From Stenotrophomonas mori (GTDB taxonomy: Bacteria; Pseudomonadota; Gammaproteobacteria; Xanthomonadales; Xanthomonadaceae), in NCBI RefSeq assembly GCF_023556335.1, contig NZ_JAIKTS010000001.1, positions 620,001 to 684,000 of the forward strand: DNA of 64,000 bases. The letters run 5' to 3'. Positions 29,221-41,378 of this stretch are shown here, in pieces; position 1 is the stretch's first letter, and each line of letters starts with the position of its first letter. The notes beneath the pieces are model-generated. The model was not told where the DNA came from and did no database searches. It saw only the letters and a program-made list of their open reading frames with translations. The translations under genes were made by a program, and so were the position numbers.

Positions 29221-30084
29221 TCATTCCTCGAGCAGTGGCCGCAGGTCGCGCGGAATGCGTGCGTGCGGATGGGCCTGCACGAACCGGCGCAGGCTGGCGC
29301 GGGCGGATGCGCTGTCGCCGGCATCGCGCTGCGCGCGGATGTGCTGCAACCATTGCCGCCGCTGGAGCGGGGGGGCGGCAACGGCCTCCGCCGCCGGGGA
29401 GGCGCCGTCGACGTCGACGGCGAGCGCGGCCGGGTGTTCGTCGGCGCGGGCAGGCGGTGCGGGCGCGGCCAGCGGGGCATGGGCGCTGCGCGTCGCGTAC
29501 TTGGCCGCGGCGTCGGCTGCCGGTGTGCCCGGTGCGGCGATCGCCCGGGCCGCGGCCCGCTCGGCGGAGGCGGGCGGTGCCGGTGGCGGGGGGGCGGCCG
29601 GCGGGGCCGGAGCGCGCGGGGAGACGGCTGCGGGCGCGGCCGGTTTGGCGGCGGCAGGTACCGGTGCAGGGCGGCGGGCCGCCGGCGGAGGCGTGGCCGG
29701 GGCGGCAACGGTGTCGCGGGGGGGCTCGGCGCTGGTGGGCGCAGCCGCGGGCATGGCCGCCGGTGCGGGCGCCGGAAGGTCCGGGGCCGGTGCGGGGGCC
29801 GGGGGCAGGGTCGGCCGCAGCTGCCAGGACAGGCCGACCGCCAGCACCAGCGAGGCTGCCACGGCCACCGGGGTGAGCCAGACGGGCCGGCGGCGGTCCG
29901 GCCGCGTGCTGAAGGCCGCCGGCGGGGGCGACGGCCGGGGCACGGGGGTCGGGGCGCCTGTCGTGCGCGCCTGTGCGGCGATTGCCGCATCGGTGCGCGC
30001 CGTCGGCGCGACCGTCGTGTCGGGCCGTCCCAGCAGGCGGGCCAGTGCGCGCTCTTCGGGGGTCAGGGCATCGGACCGGTTCAT
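29221..30084 (-). CDS. Pro/Ala-rich membrane protein coupled to an ECF sigma factor (putative anti-sigma factor)
   Basis: A 287-aa protein: a cytoplasmic N-terminus of about 67 residues (MNRSDALTPEERALARLLGR), one membrane span (VWLTPVAVAASLVLAVGLSWQL, about 68-89), then about 130 residues dominated by Pro and Ala, ending with a short soluble domain (RQWLQHIRAQRDAGDSASARASLRRFVQAHP). Its ATG overlaps the sigma gene stop codon (ATGA), which suggests stoichiometric expression as for sigma/anti-sigma pairs. It lacks the HxxxCxxC zinc motif. The topology fits an anti-sigma factor with a rigid periplasmic spacer; the last domain resembles a tetratricopeptide-type helix pair. The role is inferred. 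Confidence 0.7.
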   Translation of the reverse strand: MNRSDALTPEERALARLLGRPDTTVAPTARTDAAIAAQARTTGAPTPVPRPSPPPAAFSTRPDRRRPVWLTPVAVAASLVLAVGLSWQLRPTLPPAPAPAPDLPAPAPAAMPAAAPTSAEPPRDTVAAPATPPPAARRPAPVPAAAKPAAPAAVSPRAPAPPAAPPPPAPPASAERAAARAIAAPGTPAADAAAKYATRSAHAPLAAPAPPARADEHPAALAVDVDGASPAAEAVAAPPLQRRQWLQHIRAQRDAGDSASARASLRRFVQAHPHARIPRDLRPLLEE

Positions 30085-30665
30085 TCGCTCAACCTCGCGC
30101 GCAGCTTGTCCATCGCATAGCGCAGCCGCGATTTGACGGTTTCCCGGCCGACGCCGGTGATCTGCCCGATTTCCTCCAGGCTCAGTTCCTGCTCCAGCCG
30201 CAGGATCAGGACTTCCTGCTGTTCCATCGGCAGTTCGGCCATCGCCTCGCGCAGCCGTACCCGCTCGGCCTGTTCGGTGGCGAGCAGCTCCGGGGTGCAG
30301 GTATCGGCCAGCCGCGCGGTGCGCTCCTCGGCGTCGGCCGGGGCCGGTGGGCGGTGGCGGGCGGCACGCCAATGGTCGTTGAGGCGGTTGTGGGCGATGC
30401 GGAACAGCCAGGTGGCGAAGGCCGCTTCGGGGGTCCAGCCGGCGCGGGCATGGATCAGCCGCTGCCAGACGTCCTGGAACAGTTCCTCGGCCAGCGGGCG
30501 GTCGCGCAGCTGGCCCAGCAGGTAGTGAAACAGGCGGGCGCGATGGCGCGCATACAGGGCATCGAAGGCCGCGCCGTCGCCGCCGGCGTAGGCCAGCATC
30601 AATGCCTCGTCGGTAGGGGCTTGAACGGCGGTGTCCACGTACCGCAGCCTACGCGGTGCGGGCAT
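30081..30665 (-). CDS. ECF-family RNA polymerase sigma factor
   Basis: A 194-aa sigma-70 family protein with region 2 (LYARHRARLFHYLLGQLRDRPLAEELFQDVWQRLI, then TWLFRIAHNRLNDHWR) and region 4 (LPMEQQEVLILRLEQELSLEEIGQITGVGRETVKSRLRYAMDKLR). Regions 1 and 3 are missing, as in ECF sigma factors. The start at 30665 (MPAPRRLRY) is likely; a GTG a few codons later (VDTAVQ) is an alternative. It is co-transcribed with the Pro-rich membrane protein and divergent from the GGDEF-EAL gene. Its regulon is unknown. Confidence 0.93.
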   Translation of the reverse strand: MPAPRRLRYVDTAVQAPTDEALMLAYAGGDGAAFDALYARHRARLFHYLLGQLRDRPLAEELFQDVWQRLIHARAGWTPEAAFATWLFRIAHNRLNDHWRAARHRPPAPADAEERTARLADTCTPELLATEQAERVRLREAMAELPMEQQEVLILRLEQELSLEEIGQITGVGRETVKSRLRYAMDKLRARLSE

Positions 30666-30812
30666 GGCTTGACCAGACGGGGGACGCGGGGACCGTTCAG
30701 CCGGGCCCGGGCGCATATGCCCCGGCGCGTGCGTCGGCGGCTGCCGGCGGCGCTATGCTGCGGAGCGTGACGCGGCCCGGCCGCGGGTGTCGGGACCCTT
30801 GAGAGCGAGGCC

Positions 30813-33665
30813 ATGGCGGACAGCCAACAGCAAGCGTTTGCCGGATGCGGGGCCGCCGGAGCAGAGGCCCTGCTGGCGCGCATGGGTGCGGCGCTGGGCG
30901 GCCTGCTGCCGTCCGGCGGAGCGGTCGCACTGGCCTGGGACGATGCGCTGCTCGGCCGGGGCGAGTGGGCCGCCGCGGGCGCGGACGACCCGCTGCGCAC
31001 GGCCGTGCGCGGCCTGCTCGATGGAGCTTCGTTGCCGCCGGCGCTGGGCCACCTGCCGCATGCGTACTGGTGCGAGGAGGGCACCGGCATCGCGCTGCTG
31101 GCCGCGCCTCCGATGCCGGTGCCCGATCCGCAGCGGCAGGCCTGGCTGGCCGCCGCGCGGATGCTGGCCGGCACCACGCTGGCACGGCTGCGGCAGGACG
31201 GCCGGCTCGCCGGACTCGAGCAGGCCGGGCGATTGCAGGCGGCCTTGCTGGAGATCGCCGGGCTGGCCGCCGGCGACCTGGACGTGCGCCGGCTGCTGCG
31301 GCGGTTCCACGGCATCCTGCATGCGCTGATGGGGGTCGATGCCTGCCGGGTGGTGGACTACGACGCGGAAGGGGATCGCCTGCGGGTGCTCTACAGCGGT
31401 CCGGACGGTGCTGGCGAGCCGGCCGATCCGGAGCGCTGGATGGCCTGCGACGAAGCCGGCGACCCGGCACTGCTTGCGGTGCTGCACGGTGCCGGGGAGC
31501 CGGGCGGCGGCTGGACCGGCGTGCCGCTGCGCCGCGCCGGCGCGGTGTGCGGCGTGGTCATGGTGCGGCGCGACGACGGCGTCAGCCTGGCACCGGTGCG
31601 CGACGGACTGGCGGCGGCGGCGGAGCAGCTGCACGGTGCGATGGACCGCTGCCGTGCGCACCAGCAGCTCCGCCAGCATGTGCAGCGGCGCACCCGCGAA
31701 CTGGAGCGCGTCAACGGCAGCCTGCAGGAGGAGATCCAGGAGCGCCGGCGCGCGGAGATGCTGCATGCGGCGCTGTTCCGGATTTCCGAGCTGGCGATGA
31801 GCTGTGGCAGCCAGGAGCAGTTCCATGCCGAGCTGCACGGGGTGATCGGCGGGCTGCTGGATGCACGGAACTTCTATATCGCACTGGTCAACGAGCAGCG
31901 CGACGGACTGGACTTCGTGTACTCGGTCGATGAGTTCAACCGGGTCTGGGCCTCGCGGCCCTTCAGCGACGGGCTGACCGAGTACACCATCCGCACGGGC
32001 CAGCCGCTGCTGGTCACCCGCGACCAGATCAACCGGCTGGTCGCCGAGGGCAAGGTGCGGCAGTTCGGTGCGGAATCGCAGTGCTGGCTGGGCGTGCCGT
32101 TGTTCGACGACCATGAAGTGGTGGGGGCGATCGCGGTGCAGAGCTACGACCCCGACGCCCGTTTCACCCAGTACGACCAGCGCCTTCTGGCGTTCGTCGC
32201 GCGCAGCATCGGCAACAGCCTCAACCGCCAGCGCGACCGCAACCGGCTGCTGCAGGCGCATGCGGAGCTGGAGCGCCGGGTGGCCGAGCGCACGCGCGAA
32301 CTGGGCCAGGTCAACCAGAAGCTGCTGGCACAGATCGGCGAACGCATGCGCGTCGAGCAGCGCATGACCTACCTGGCGACCCACGATGTGCTCACCGGCC
32401 TGCCCAACCGGATGCACCTGCTGGAAAAGCTGGAGCGGGCGATCGAGCAGGCGCTGCTGGGCAGCGGGCCGGAGTTCGCGCTGCTGTTCCTGGATCTGGA
32501 CCGCTTCAAGTGGATCAACGACAGCATCGGCCATGCCGCCGGTGACCAGATGCTGGTGGAGGTGGCGCAGCGCCTGGTCGGCATGCTGCGCAGCGAGGAC
32601 GTGGTGGCGCGGCTGGGCGGCGACGAGTTCGCCCTGCTGGTGCGCTGCGAGGGTGCCGGCGTGGAAGCGGCGATGGAGGTCGGGCGGCGCCTGCTGCGCG
32701 CCCTGGAGCAGTCGATGTGGGTACAGGGGCGCGAGCTGTTTCCGTCCGGCAGCATCGGCATCGCGCTGTGGAGCCCGCACTATGCGTCCGGTGCCGAACT
32801 GCTGCGCGACGCCGATGCCGCTATGTACCGGGCCAAGGGCATGGGCCAGGACCGCTGCGTGGTGTTCGACGCGGCCATGCGCGAGCAGTCGCTGCGCAGC
32901 CTGGAGCTGGAAGCGGACCTGCGCCGGGCCATCAACAACAACGACTTCGTGCCGTTCTACCAGCCGATCGTCTCGTTGGTCGATGGCCGGGTGATCGGCC
33001 ACGAGGCCCTGCTGCGCTGGCAGCACGAAGGTCGCGGGCTGCTGCTGCCGGGCGAGTTCATCGGCCTGGGCGAGGAAAGCGGACTGATAGAGCAGGTGGA
33101 TTGGCTGATGTACGAGCAGGTGGTCCGCGACCTCGCCGACAGCACCGCGGGCTACCTCTCGGTCAATGTATCGCCACGGCATTTCCGCTCGCCGGAATTC
33201 GCGGCGCGGCTGTTCGGGCTGCTCGACGCGGCCGGGGCGCCCGCGGAGCGCCTGCGCGTGGAGATCACCGAGGAAGCGCTGCTGGATGCCGCACCGAGGA
33301 CACTGCGGGCGCTGCACCACCTGCGCGAGCGTGGCGTGCTGGTGCAGCTGGATGACTTCGGCACCGGCTATTCGGCGCTGTCCTACCTGCACCGTTTCCC
33401 GATCAGCGCGCTGAAGATCGACCGGAGTTTCGTTGCCGGCCTGCACGCGCATGCTGGCAAGAGCACGCAGGCGCTGGTGGAGGGGGTGGTGTCGCTTGCG
33501 CGCACCCTGGGCATCCAGACCATCGGCGAGGGCATCGAGGAACAGCGGCAGTGGCACACCCTGCTGGAAATGGGCTGCGACTACGGCCAGGGGTATCTGC
33601 TGGGCTATCCCGTGCCCCGGCAGACGATGCTGCAGCAGGCCCCGGGCGGCTCCAAGGCGCGCTGA
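30813..33665 (+). CDS. GAF-GGDEF-EAL cyclic di-GMP signalling protein
   Basis: A 950-aa soluble protein with both a diguanylate cyclase and a phosphodiesterase domain. The N-terminal 310 residues are poorly conserved and GAF-like, followed by a coiled coil (RRTRELERVNGSLQEEIQERRR), a clear GAF domain (about 325-480), a second coiled coil and GGDEF at 602-606 with a product-inhibition site RSED at 593-596, exactly five residues before. The EAL domain keeps E731 (EAL), the NVSPR and EITEEA motifs, DDFGTGYS at 847-854, LKIDRSF and GEGIEE, so both activities could be intact. No membrane segment is seen. It is transcribed alone, divergent from the ECF sigma gene. Confidence 0.94.
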   Translation: MADSQQQAFAGCGAAGAEALLARMGAALGGLLPSGGAVALAWDDALLGRGEWAAAGADDPLRTAVRGLLDGASLPPALGHLPHAYWCEEGTGIALLAAPPMPVPDPQRQAWLAAARMLAGTTLARLRQDGRLAGLEQAGRLQAALLEIAGLAAGDLDVRRLLRRFHGILHALMGVDACRVVDYDAEGDRLRVLYSGPDGAGEPADPERWMACDEAGDPALLAVLHGAGEPGGGWTGVPLRRAGAVCGVVMVRRDDGVSLAPVRDGLAAAAEQLHGAMDRCRAHQQLRQHVQRRTRELERVNGSLQEEIQERRRAEMLHAALFRISELAMSCGSQEQFHAELHGVIGGLLDARNFYIALVNEQRDGLDFVYSVDEFNRVWASRPFSDGLTEYTIRTGQPLLVTRDQINRLVAEGKVRQFGAESQCWLGVPLFDDHEVVGAIAVQSYDPDARFTQYDQRLLAFVARSIGNSLNRQRDRNRLLQAHAELERRVAERTRELGQVNQKLLAQIGERMRVEQRMTYLATHDVLTGLPNRMHLLEKLERAIEQALLGSGPEFALLFLDLDRFKWINDSIGHAAGDQMLVEVAQRLVGMLRSEDVVARLGGDEFALLVRCEGAGVEAAMEVGRRLLRALEQSMWVQGRELFPSGSIGIALWSPHYASGAELLRDADAAMYRAKGMGQDRCVVFDAAMREQSLRSLELEADLRRAINNNDFVPFYQPIVSLVDGRVIGHEALLRWQHEGRGLLLPGEFIGLGEESGLIEQVDWLMYEQVVRDLADSTAGYLSVNVSPRHFRSPEFAARLFGLLDAAGAPAERLRVEITEEALLDAAPRTLRALHHLRERGVLVQLDDFGTGYSALSYLHRFPISALKIDRSFVAGLHAHAGKSTQALVEGVVSLARTLGIQTIGEGIEEQRQWHTLLEMGCDYGQGYLLGYPVPRQTMLQQAPGGSKAR

Positions 33666-33692
33666 GCGCGGAAGGCGCGCCGTGTACGGGGG

Positions 33693-33876
33693 GCGCCCCG
33701 CCGGCAACAGGGCGCCGCGGGGCCTGCCGCGTCGCCACGCGCCAGTGTCTTACCGCAATGCGGCGCGCAGTTTTTCGTCGAACCGCGCCCCGTTGGCAAC
33801 AGGGCGCCGCGGGGTCTGCCGCGTCGCCACGCGCCAGTGTCTTACCGCAATGCGGCGCGTAGTTTTTCGTCGAACC
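33693..33876. repeat. 92-bp tandem duplication covering the 3' end of the LOG gene
   Basis: Positions 33693-33784 and 33785-33876 are two head-to-tail copies with a period of exactly 92 bp and only four differences, all C/T. The right copy contains the last 35 bp of the LOG-family gene including its stop codon (33842-33844); the left copy repeats those bases outside the gene. The left edge lies 27 bp after the stop of the GGDEF-EAL gene. Confidence 0.95.
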
Positions 33877-34435
33877 ACTTCTCCGCCTGTGCCGGCGTAT
33901 AGGCCCGCATCCAGGCCAGCATCTGCTGCGGGTCATCGCCGTACCAGAGGTCCTGGCGCTGCTCCGGGTGCAGGAAGCGCTCTTCCACCATGTGGTCGAT
34001 CATGCCGATCAGGCGCGCGTAGAAACCGTCGACATCGAGGAACGCACAGGGCTTCCTGCCGATGCCCAGCTGCCGCCAGGTCAGCATCTCGAAGATCTCC
34101 TCGGCGGTGCCGAAGCCGCCGGGCAGGGCGACGAAGGCATCGGACAGCTCGAACATGCGCGACTTGCGTTCGTGCATGGTGGCGACCACTTCCAGGCTGG
34201 TGACGCCCTGGTGCGCCACCTCCAGGTCCACCAGGTGCTGCGGGATCACGCCGGTGACCGCGCCGCCAGCGGCCAGCACGCCATCGGCCACCGCGCCCAT
34301 CAGCCCGGTGCGGCCGCCGCCGTACACCAGCCGCAGGCCTTCGTCGGCGATGCGCCGGCCAAGCTCGACGGCGCGCTCGACGTAGACCGGCCGGGCGCCG
34401 GGGTTGGAGCCGCAGTAGACACAGAGGGACTTCAT
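33842..34435 (-). CDS. LOG family protein (cytokinin riboside 5'-monophosphate phosphoribohydrolase-like)
   Basis: A 197-aa Rossmann-like protein of the LOG/TIGR00730 family. It starts MKSLCVYCGSNPG, contains YGGGRTGLMGAVAD and the catalytic/nucleotide motif PGGFGTAEEIFE. LOG enzymes release free nucleobases from nucleoside 5'-monophosphates; in bacteria they may act on AMP or other nucleotides (PpnN-like). The start at 34435 is the conserved one. The final 12 codons lie in a tandem duplication. It is 115 bp downstream of lpd on the same strand, with a terminator between. Confidence 0.93.
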   Translation of the reverse strand: MKSLCVYCGSNPGARPVYVERAVELGRRIADEGLRLVYGGGRTGLMGAVADGVLAAGGAVTGVIPQHLVDLEVAHQGVTSLEVVATMHERKSRMFELSDAFVALPGGFGTAEEIFEMLTWRQLGIGRKPCAFLDVDGFYARLIGMIDHMVEERFLHPEQRQDLWYGDDPQQMLAWMRAYTPAQAEKWFDEKLRAALR

Positions 34436-34502
34436 GCTCGTTCCTGGAGGAAAGGAGGCCGTCCGCGACGGGAGCGCGGCAGGCGGGAGAAGCCGGGAAA
34501 GC

Positions 34503-34532
34503 AAGAAGGCCCCGCCGGGGCGGAGCCTTCTC
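34503..34532 (-). terminator. terminator after lpd
   Basis: AGAAGGC (34504-34510) and GCCTTCT (34525-34531) with GC-rich inner pairs form a stem of up to 12 bp, 20 bp past the lpd stop codon on the minus strand. The following minus-strand sequence (TTGCTTTCCC) is T-rich but not a clean T run. Confidence 0.65.
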
Positions 34533-34550
34533 GTTCCAGGCCGGTACGGC

Positions 34551-35987
34551 TCAGTTGGCCTTGTGGATGGCGCGCTTGCCGACCGCCATCGCCGCGTCGT
34601 GGATCACTTCGGACAGCGAGGGGTGGGCATGGCAGATGCGGGCCAGGTCGTCGGCCGAGCCGCTGAACTCCATGGTCAGCACGCCTTCGTGGACCAGCTC
34701 GGAGACGTTGGCGCCCACCAGGTGCATGCCCAGCACGCGGTCGGTCTCGGCATGCGCCAGCACCTTGACGAAGCCGGCCGGTTCGACCATCGCGACGGCG
34801 CGGCCGTTGGCGGCGAACGGGAAGCTGCCGGCCTTGTAGGGGATGCCCTCGGCCTTGAGCTGGGCTTCGGTCTTGCCGACCCAGGCCAGTTCCGGCTCGG
34901 TGTAGATCACCCACGGGATGGTGTCGAAGTTGACGTGGCCCGGCAGGCCGGCGATCAGTTCGGCCACCGCGATGCCTTCCTCGAAGCCCTTGTGGGCGAG
35001 CATCGGCCCGCGCACGCAGTCGCCGACCGCCCACACGCCGTCGACGCCGGTGTGGCAGTGCTCGTCGACCACGATCTGGCCGCGCTCGTTGACCTGCACG
35101 CCGGCGCCGTCGGCCAGCAGGCCGTTGGTGGCGGCACGGCGGCCCACGGCCACCAGCAGCTTGTCCACGGTCAGGGTCTTCTCGCCTTCGGCATCGTTGT
35201 AGGTGACGACGACTTCCTTCTTCTTGCCCTTGCCGGTGATCTCGGTCTTGGAGACCTTGGCGTTGAGCTTGATGTCCAGGCCCTGCTTCTTGAACTCGCG
35301 CGCGGCGAGCTTGGCCACTTCGGCATCGGCGGCGGCCAGGAAGTCCGGCATCGCTTCGAGGATGGTGACCTCGGCGCCCAGGCGCTTCCACACGCTGCCC
35401 AGCTCCAGGCCGATCACGCCGGCGCCGATCACCGCCAGGCGCTTGGGCGTCTCGGCGAAGTCCAGGGCGCCGACGTTGTCGACGATGGTCTCGCCGTCGA
35501 ACTTGGCGAACGGCAGCTCGATCGAATCCGAGCCGGCGGCGATGATGACATTGGTGCCCTTGAGCTCGACCTCGGTGCCGTCATGCTGCTTGACCTTGAC
35601 GACATTGCCGGCCTGCAGCTGGCCGAAGCCGTAGTAGGCGGTGACCTTGTTGGCCTTGAACAGCTGGGCGATGCCGCCGGTGAACTGCTTCACGATGGCG
35701 TCCTTGCGGCCGACCATCTTCTCGACGTCGATCTTGGCGTCCTTGTAGCTGATGCCGTGCTGGTCGAAGACGTGGCTCATGTTCCAGTACTGGCGCGAGG
35801 AGTCCAGCAGCGCCTTGGACGGGATGCAGCCCACGCGCAGGCAGGTGCCGCCGAGGGCGGGCTTGCCGTCCTTGCCCAGCGCCGCGTCGATGCAGGCGGT
35901 CTTCAGGCCCAGCTGGGCGGCGCGGATGGCGGCGTGGTAGCCGGCCGGACCGGCACCGATGACGACGACGTCGAATTGTTCAGCCAT
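34551..35987 (-). CDS. lpdA: dihydrolipoyl dehydrogenase (E3)
   Basis: The E3 flavoprotein reoxidises dihydrolipoamide in 2-oxoacid dehydrogenase complexes. The 478-aa product has the FAD motif VVVIGAGPAGYHAA, the redox disulfide GGTCLRVGCIPSKAL, the NAD-binding LAVIGAGVIGLELGSVW, and the C-terminal catalytic His-Glu region CHAHPSLSEVIHDA. It is the third gene of the sucA-sucB-lpd cluster, 248 bp behind sucB, with a palindromic repeat and a hairpin in the gap. Confidence 0.96.
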   Translation of the reverse strand: MAEQFDVVVIGAGPAGYHAAIRAAQLGLKTACIDAALGKDGKPALGGTCLRVGCIPSKALLDSSRQYWNMSHVFDQHGISYKDAKIDVEKMVGRKDAIVKQFTGGIAQLFKANKVTAYYGFGQLQAGNVVKVKQHDGTEVELKGTNVIIAAGSDSIELPFAKFDGETIVDNVGALDFAETPKRLAVIGAGVIGLELGSVWKRLGAEVTILEAMPDFLAAADAEVAKLAAREFKKQGLDIKLNAKVSKTEITGKGKKKEVVVTYNDAEGEKTLTVDKLLVAVGRRAATNGLLADGAGVQVNERGQIVVDEHCHTGVDGVWAVGDCVRGPMLAHKGFEEGIAVAELIAGLPGHVNFDTIPWVIYTEPELAWVGKTEAQLKAEGIPYKAGSFPFAANGRAVAMVEPAGFVKVLAHAETDRVLGMHLVGANVSELVHEGVLTMEFSGSADDLARICHAHPSLSEVIHDAAMAVGKRAIHKAN

Positions 35988-36006
35988 TTGAGGTTCCTTG
36001 ATGCCT

Positions 36007-36052
36007 TTTCTCCTCCCGCCGGGAGAAGGTGGCGCGAAGCGCCGGGGTGAGG
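36007..36052. repeat. dispersed palindromic repeat between sucB and lpd
   Basis: TTCTCC...GGGAGAA (36008-36027) followed by a GGCGC-GAA-GCGCC hairpin (36031-36043) and GGGGTGAGG (36044-36052). The ends match the unit at 22675-22708, showing a dispersed repeat family that sits in transcribed spacers. Confidence 0.65.
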
Positions 36053-36204
36053 ATGTACGGCGGTCCTGCGGTCCCGGGTACGCGATCCGTTACGGAGTCG
36101 GAACGTGCCGCCGTCGCCAGGGCAGGGGAACAGCCGGTGGTGGGCCTTGCGGATCCTTGCCGGTTCGCGGGACGGAGAGGGAACCGGCGCGGGAATGCGG
36201 GGGT

Positions 36205-36228
36205 GCTCCCCCTCCGGAGAGGGGGAGC
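36205..36228 (-). terminator. intra-operon hairpin after sucB
   Basis: GCTCCCCCTC (36205-36214) and GAGGGGGAGC (36219-36228) form a perfect 10-bp stem with a CGGA tetraloop, 7 bp past the sucB stop codon. No T run follows on the minus strand. It may protect the sucAB mRNA 3' end or attenuate read-through into lpd. Confidence 0.6.
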
Positions 36229-36235
36229 CGTTGCC

Positions 36236-37423
<1,188 letters not shown>

Positions 37424-37467
37424 GCAGGGCTTTTCCTGGTTCGTGTTCTTCAGTGAAGGGGGGAGGC

Positions 37468-40296
<2,829 letters not shown>

Positions 40297-40388
40297 GATG
40301 GAGGGTCGGATTCGCTTGTGGGGGTATGGCTTCTGGAACCGGCGGGGCCTTGTTGCAGGACGCCGCACGGGCGTGTTGAAACCATTGA

Positions 40389-40394
40389 ATTATA
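40389..40394 (-). promoter_or_regulatory. putative -10 box of the sucA-sucB-lpd operon
   Basis: The minus strand reads TATAAT, a perfect sigma-70 -10 hexamer, 93 bp upstream of the sucA GTG and in an AT-rich patch (GAATTATA) of an otherwise GC-rich gap. The -35 at the expected distance is poor (GCCCCT), so an activator may be needed. Confidence 0.5.
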
Positions 40395-40475
40395 CCCCCG
40401 CCGGGACAGGAAGGGGCACGCACTCTGTCCGCCGGGTTAATGTCGGGCCACCTCGTGTCCGGCCTGCGACAGTCC

Positions 40476-41378
40476 TCAGAGGCCGAGCGTCCGCAGCCCT
40501 TCGCACTCGAGTGCATTGTCCCAGCCGCGCTGGAACAGCGCGTCCTGCCGCCGGGCGCGCGCGGCCGCCTGCAGCCACAGTTCCCCCTGGAGGGCATCGC
40601 CGGCCGGCACGCAGCAGCCGTCGTCGTTGTCGTTGGCGACGCTGGCGACGGACGGCGGCGGCTCGGCGCCTTCGAGCGGCTGACGGACCTGGAACACGCT
40701 GGGCAGGCGCTGCACCAGGGCCAGCAGTGCCGCCGGCAGCGCGGCCAGGTCGCCATCGTGCAGCAGCAACCGCACCTGCTTGGGGTGGCGGCGTCCGGCG
40801 AACGCGCGCAGCGCCGCCAGCACGGAGGGCTGCGCGAATCCGGCGAGGTCGCTGCCACGGCCGCCGATCAGGACCAGGCGGCGGGCACGGTAGAGCACCG
40901 CGGCGATGGCGGCGGCCGCCGCCTCCTGGCCATGGACGGGCAGGGCATCGCCACAGCGCCGGCGCATGCTCTGGTGGGCGATGCCGGCCTCGTCGAACGG
41001 CTCGCCCTCGGGCAGGAAGCCATGGCGGACATAGAAGTCACGGGCATGGACCTGGGCATGCAGGGTGATGTCCGTCCAGCCGAGCTGGTCGGCCCGGGCG
41101 AGCAGGGCCAGCAGCAGGGCCTCGCCGACCCCCCGGCCGCGCCAGTCCGGCAGGACCGCCATCCGGCCGATGCGGCGCTGCGGGGTCAGCCGGCCGGCGC
41201 CGATGGCGCGCCCGAGGGCGTCCAGCGCCAGGACATGGTGGCTGAGCGGGTCCAGCGCATCGACCTCCAGTTCCGGCGGCACCTGCTGTTCGGCCACGAA
41301 CACCGCATGCCGCACGCCGTGCAGCAGCGCCTGCCGCTCGCCGTAATCGGCCTGCTCGACACGGAAGGCGGTGGTCAT
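40476..41378 (-). CDS. GNAT N-acetyltransferase fused to a C-terminal domain of unknown function
   Basis: The 300-aa protein begins with an ElaA/GNAT-like domain (residues 1-145) containing the acetyl-CoA loop RMAVLPDWRGRGVGEALLLALL and HAQVHARDFYVRHGFLPEGEPFDEAGI. The second half (about 150-300) is an unrelated alpha/beta domain (RRLVLIGGRGSDLAGFAQPSVLAALRAF, LLLHDGDLAALPAALLALVQRLPSVFQVRQ) that I know only from similar Xanthomonad fusions. The start overlaps the roxA stop (ATGA), so the two proteins are translationally coupled. The acceptor substrate is unknown. Confidence 0.85.
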   Translation of the reverse strand: MTTAFRVEQADYGERQALLHGVRHAVFVAEQQVPPELEVDALDPLSHHVLALDALGRAIGAGRLTPQRRIGRMAVLPDWRGRGVGEALLLALLARADQLGWTDITLHAQVHARDFYVRHGFLPEGEPFDEAGIAHQSMRRRCGDALPVHGQEAAAAAIAAVLYRARRLVLIGGRGSDLAGFAQPSVLAALRAFAGRRHPKQVRLLLHDGDLAALPAALLALVQRLPSVFQVRQPLEGAEPPPSVASVANDNDDGCCVPAGDALQGELWLQAAARARRQDALFQRGWDNALECEGLRTLGL

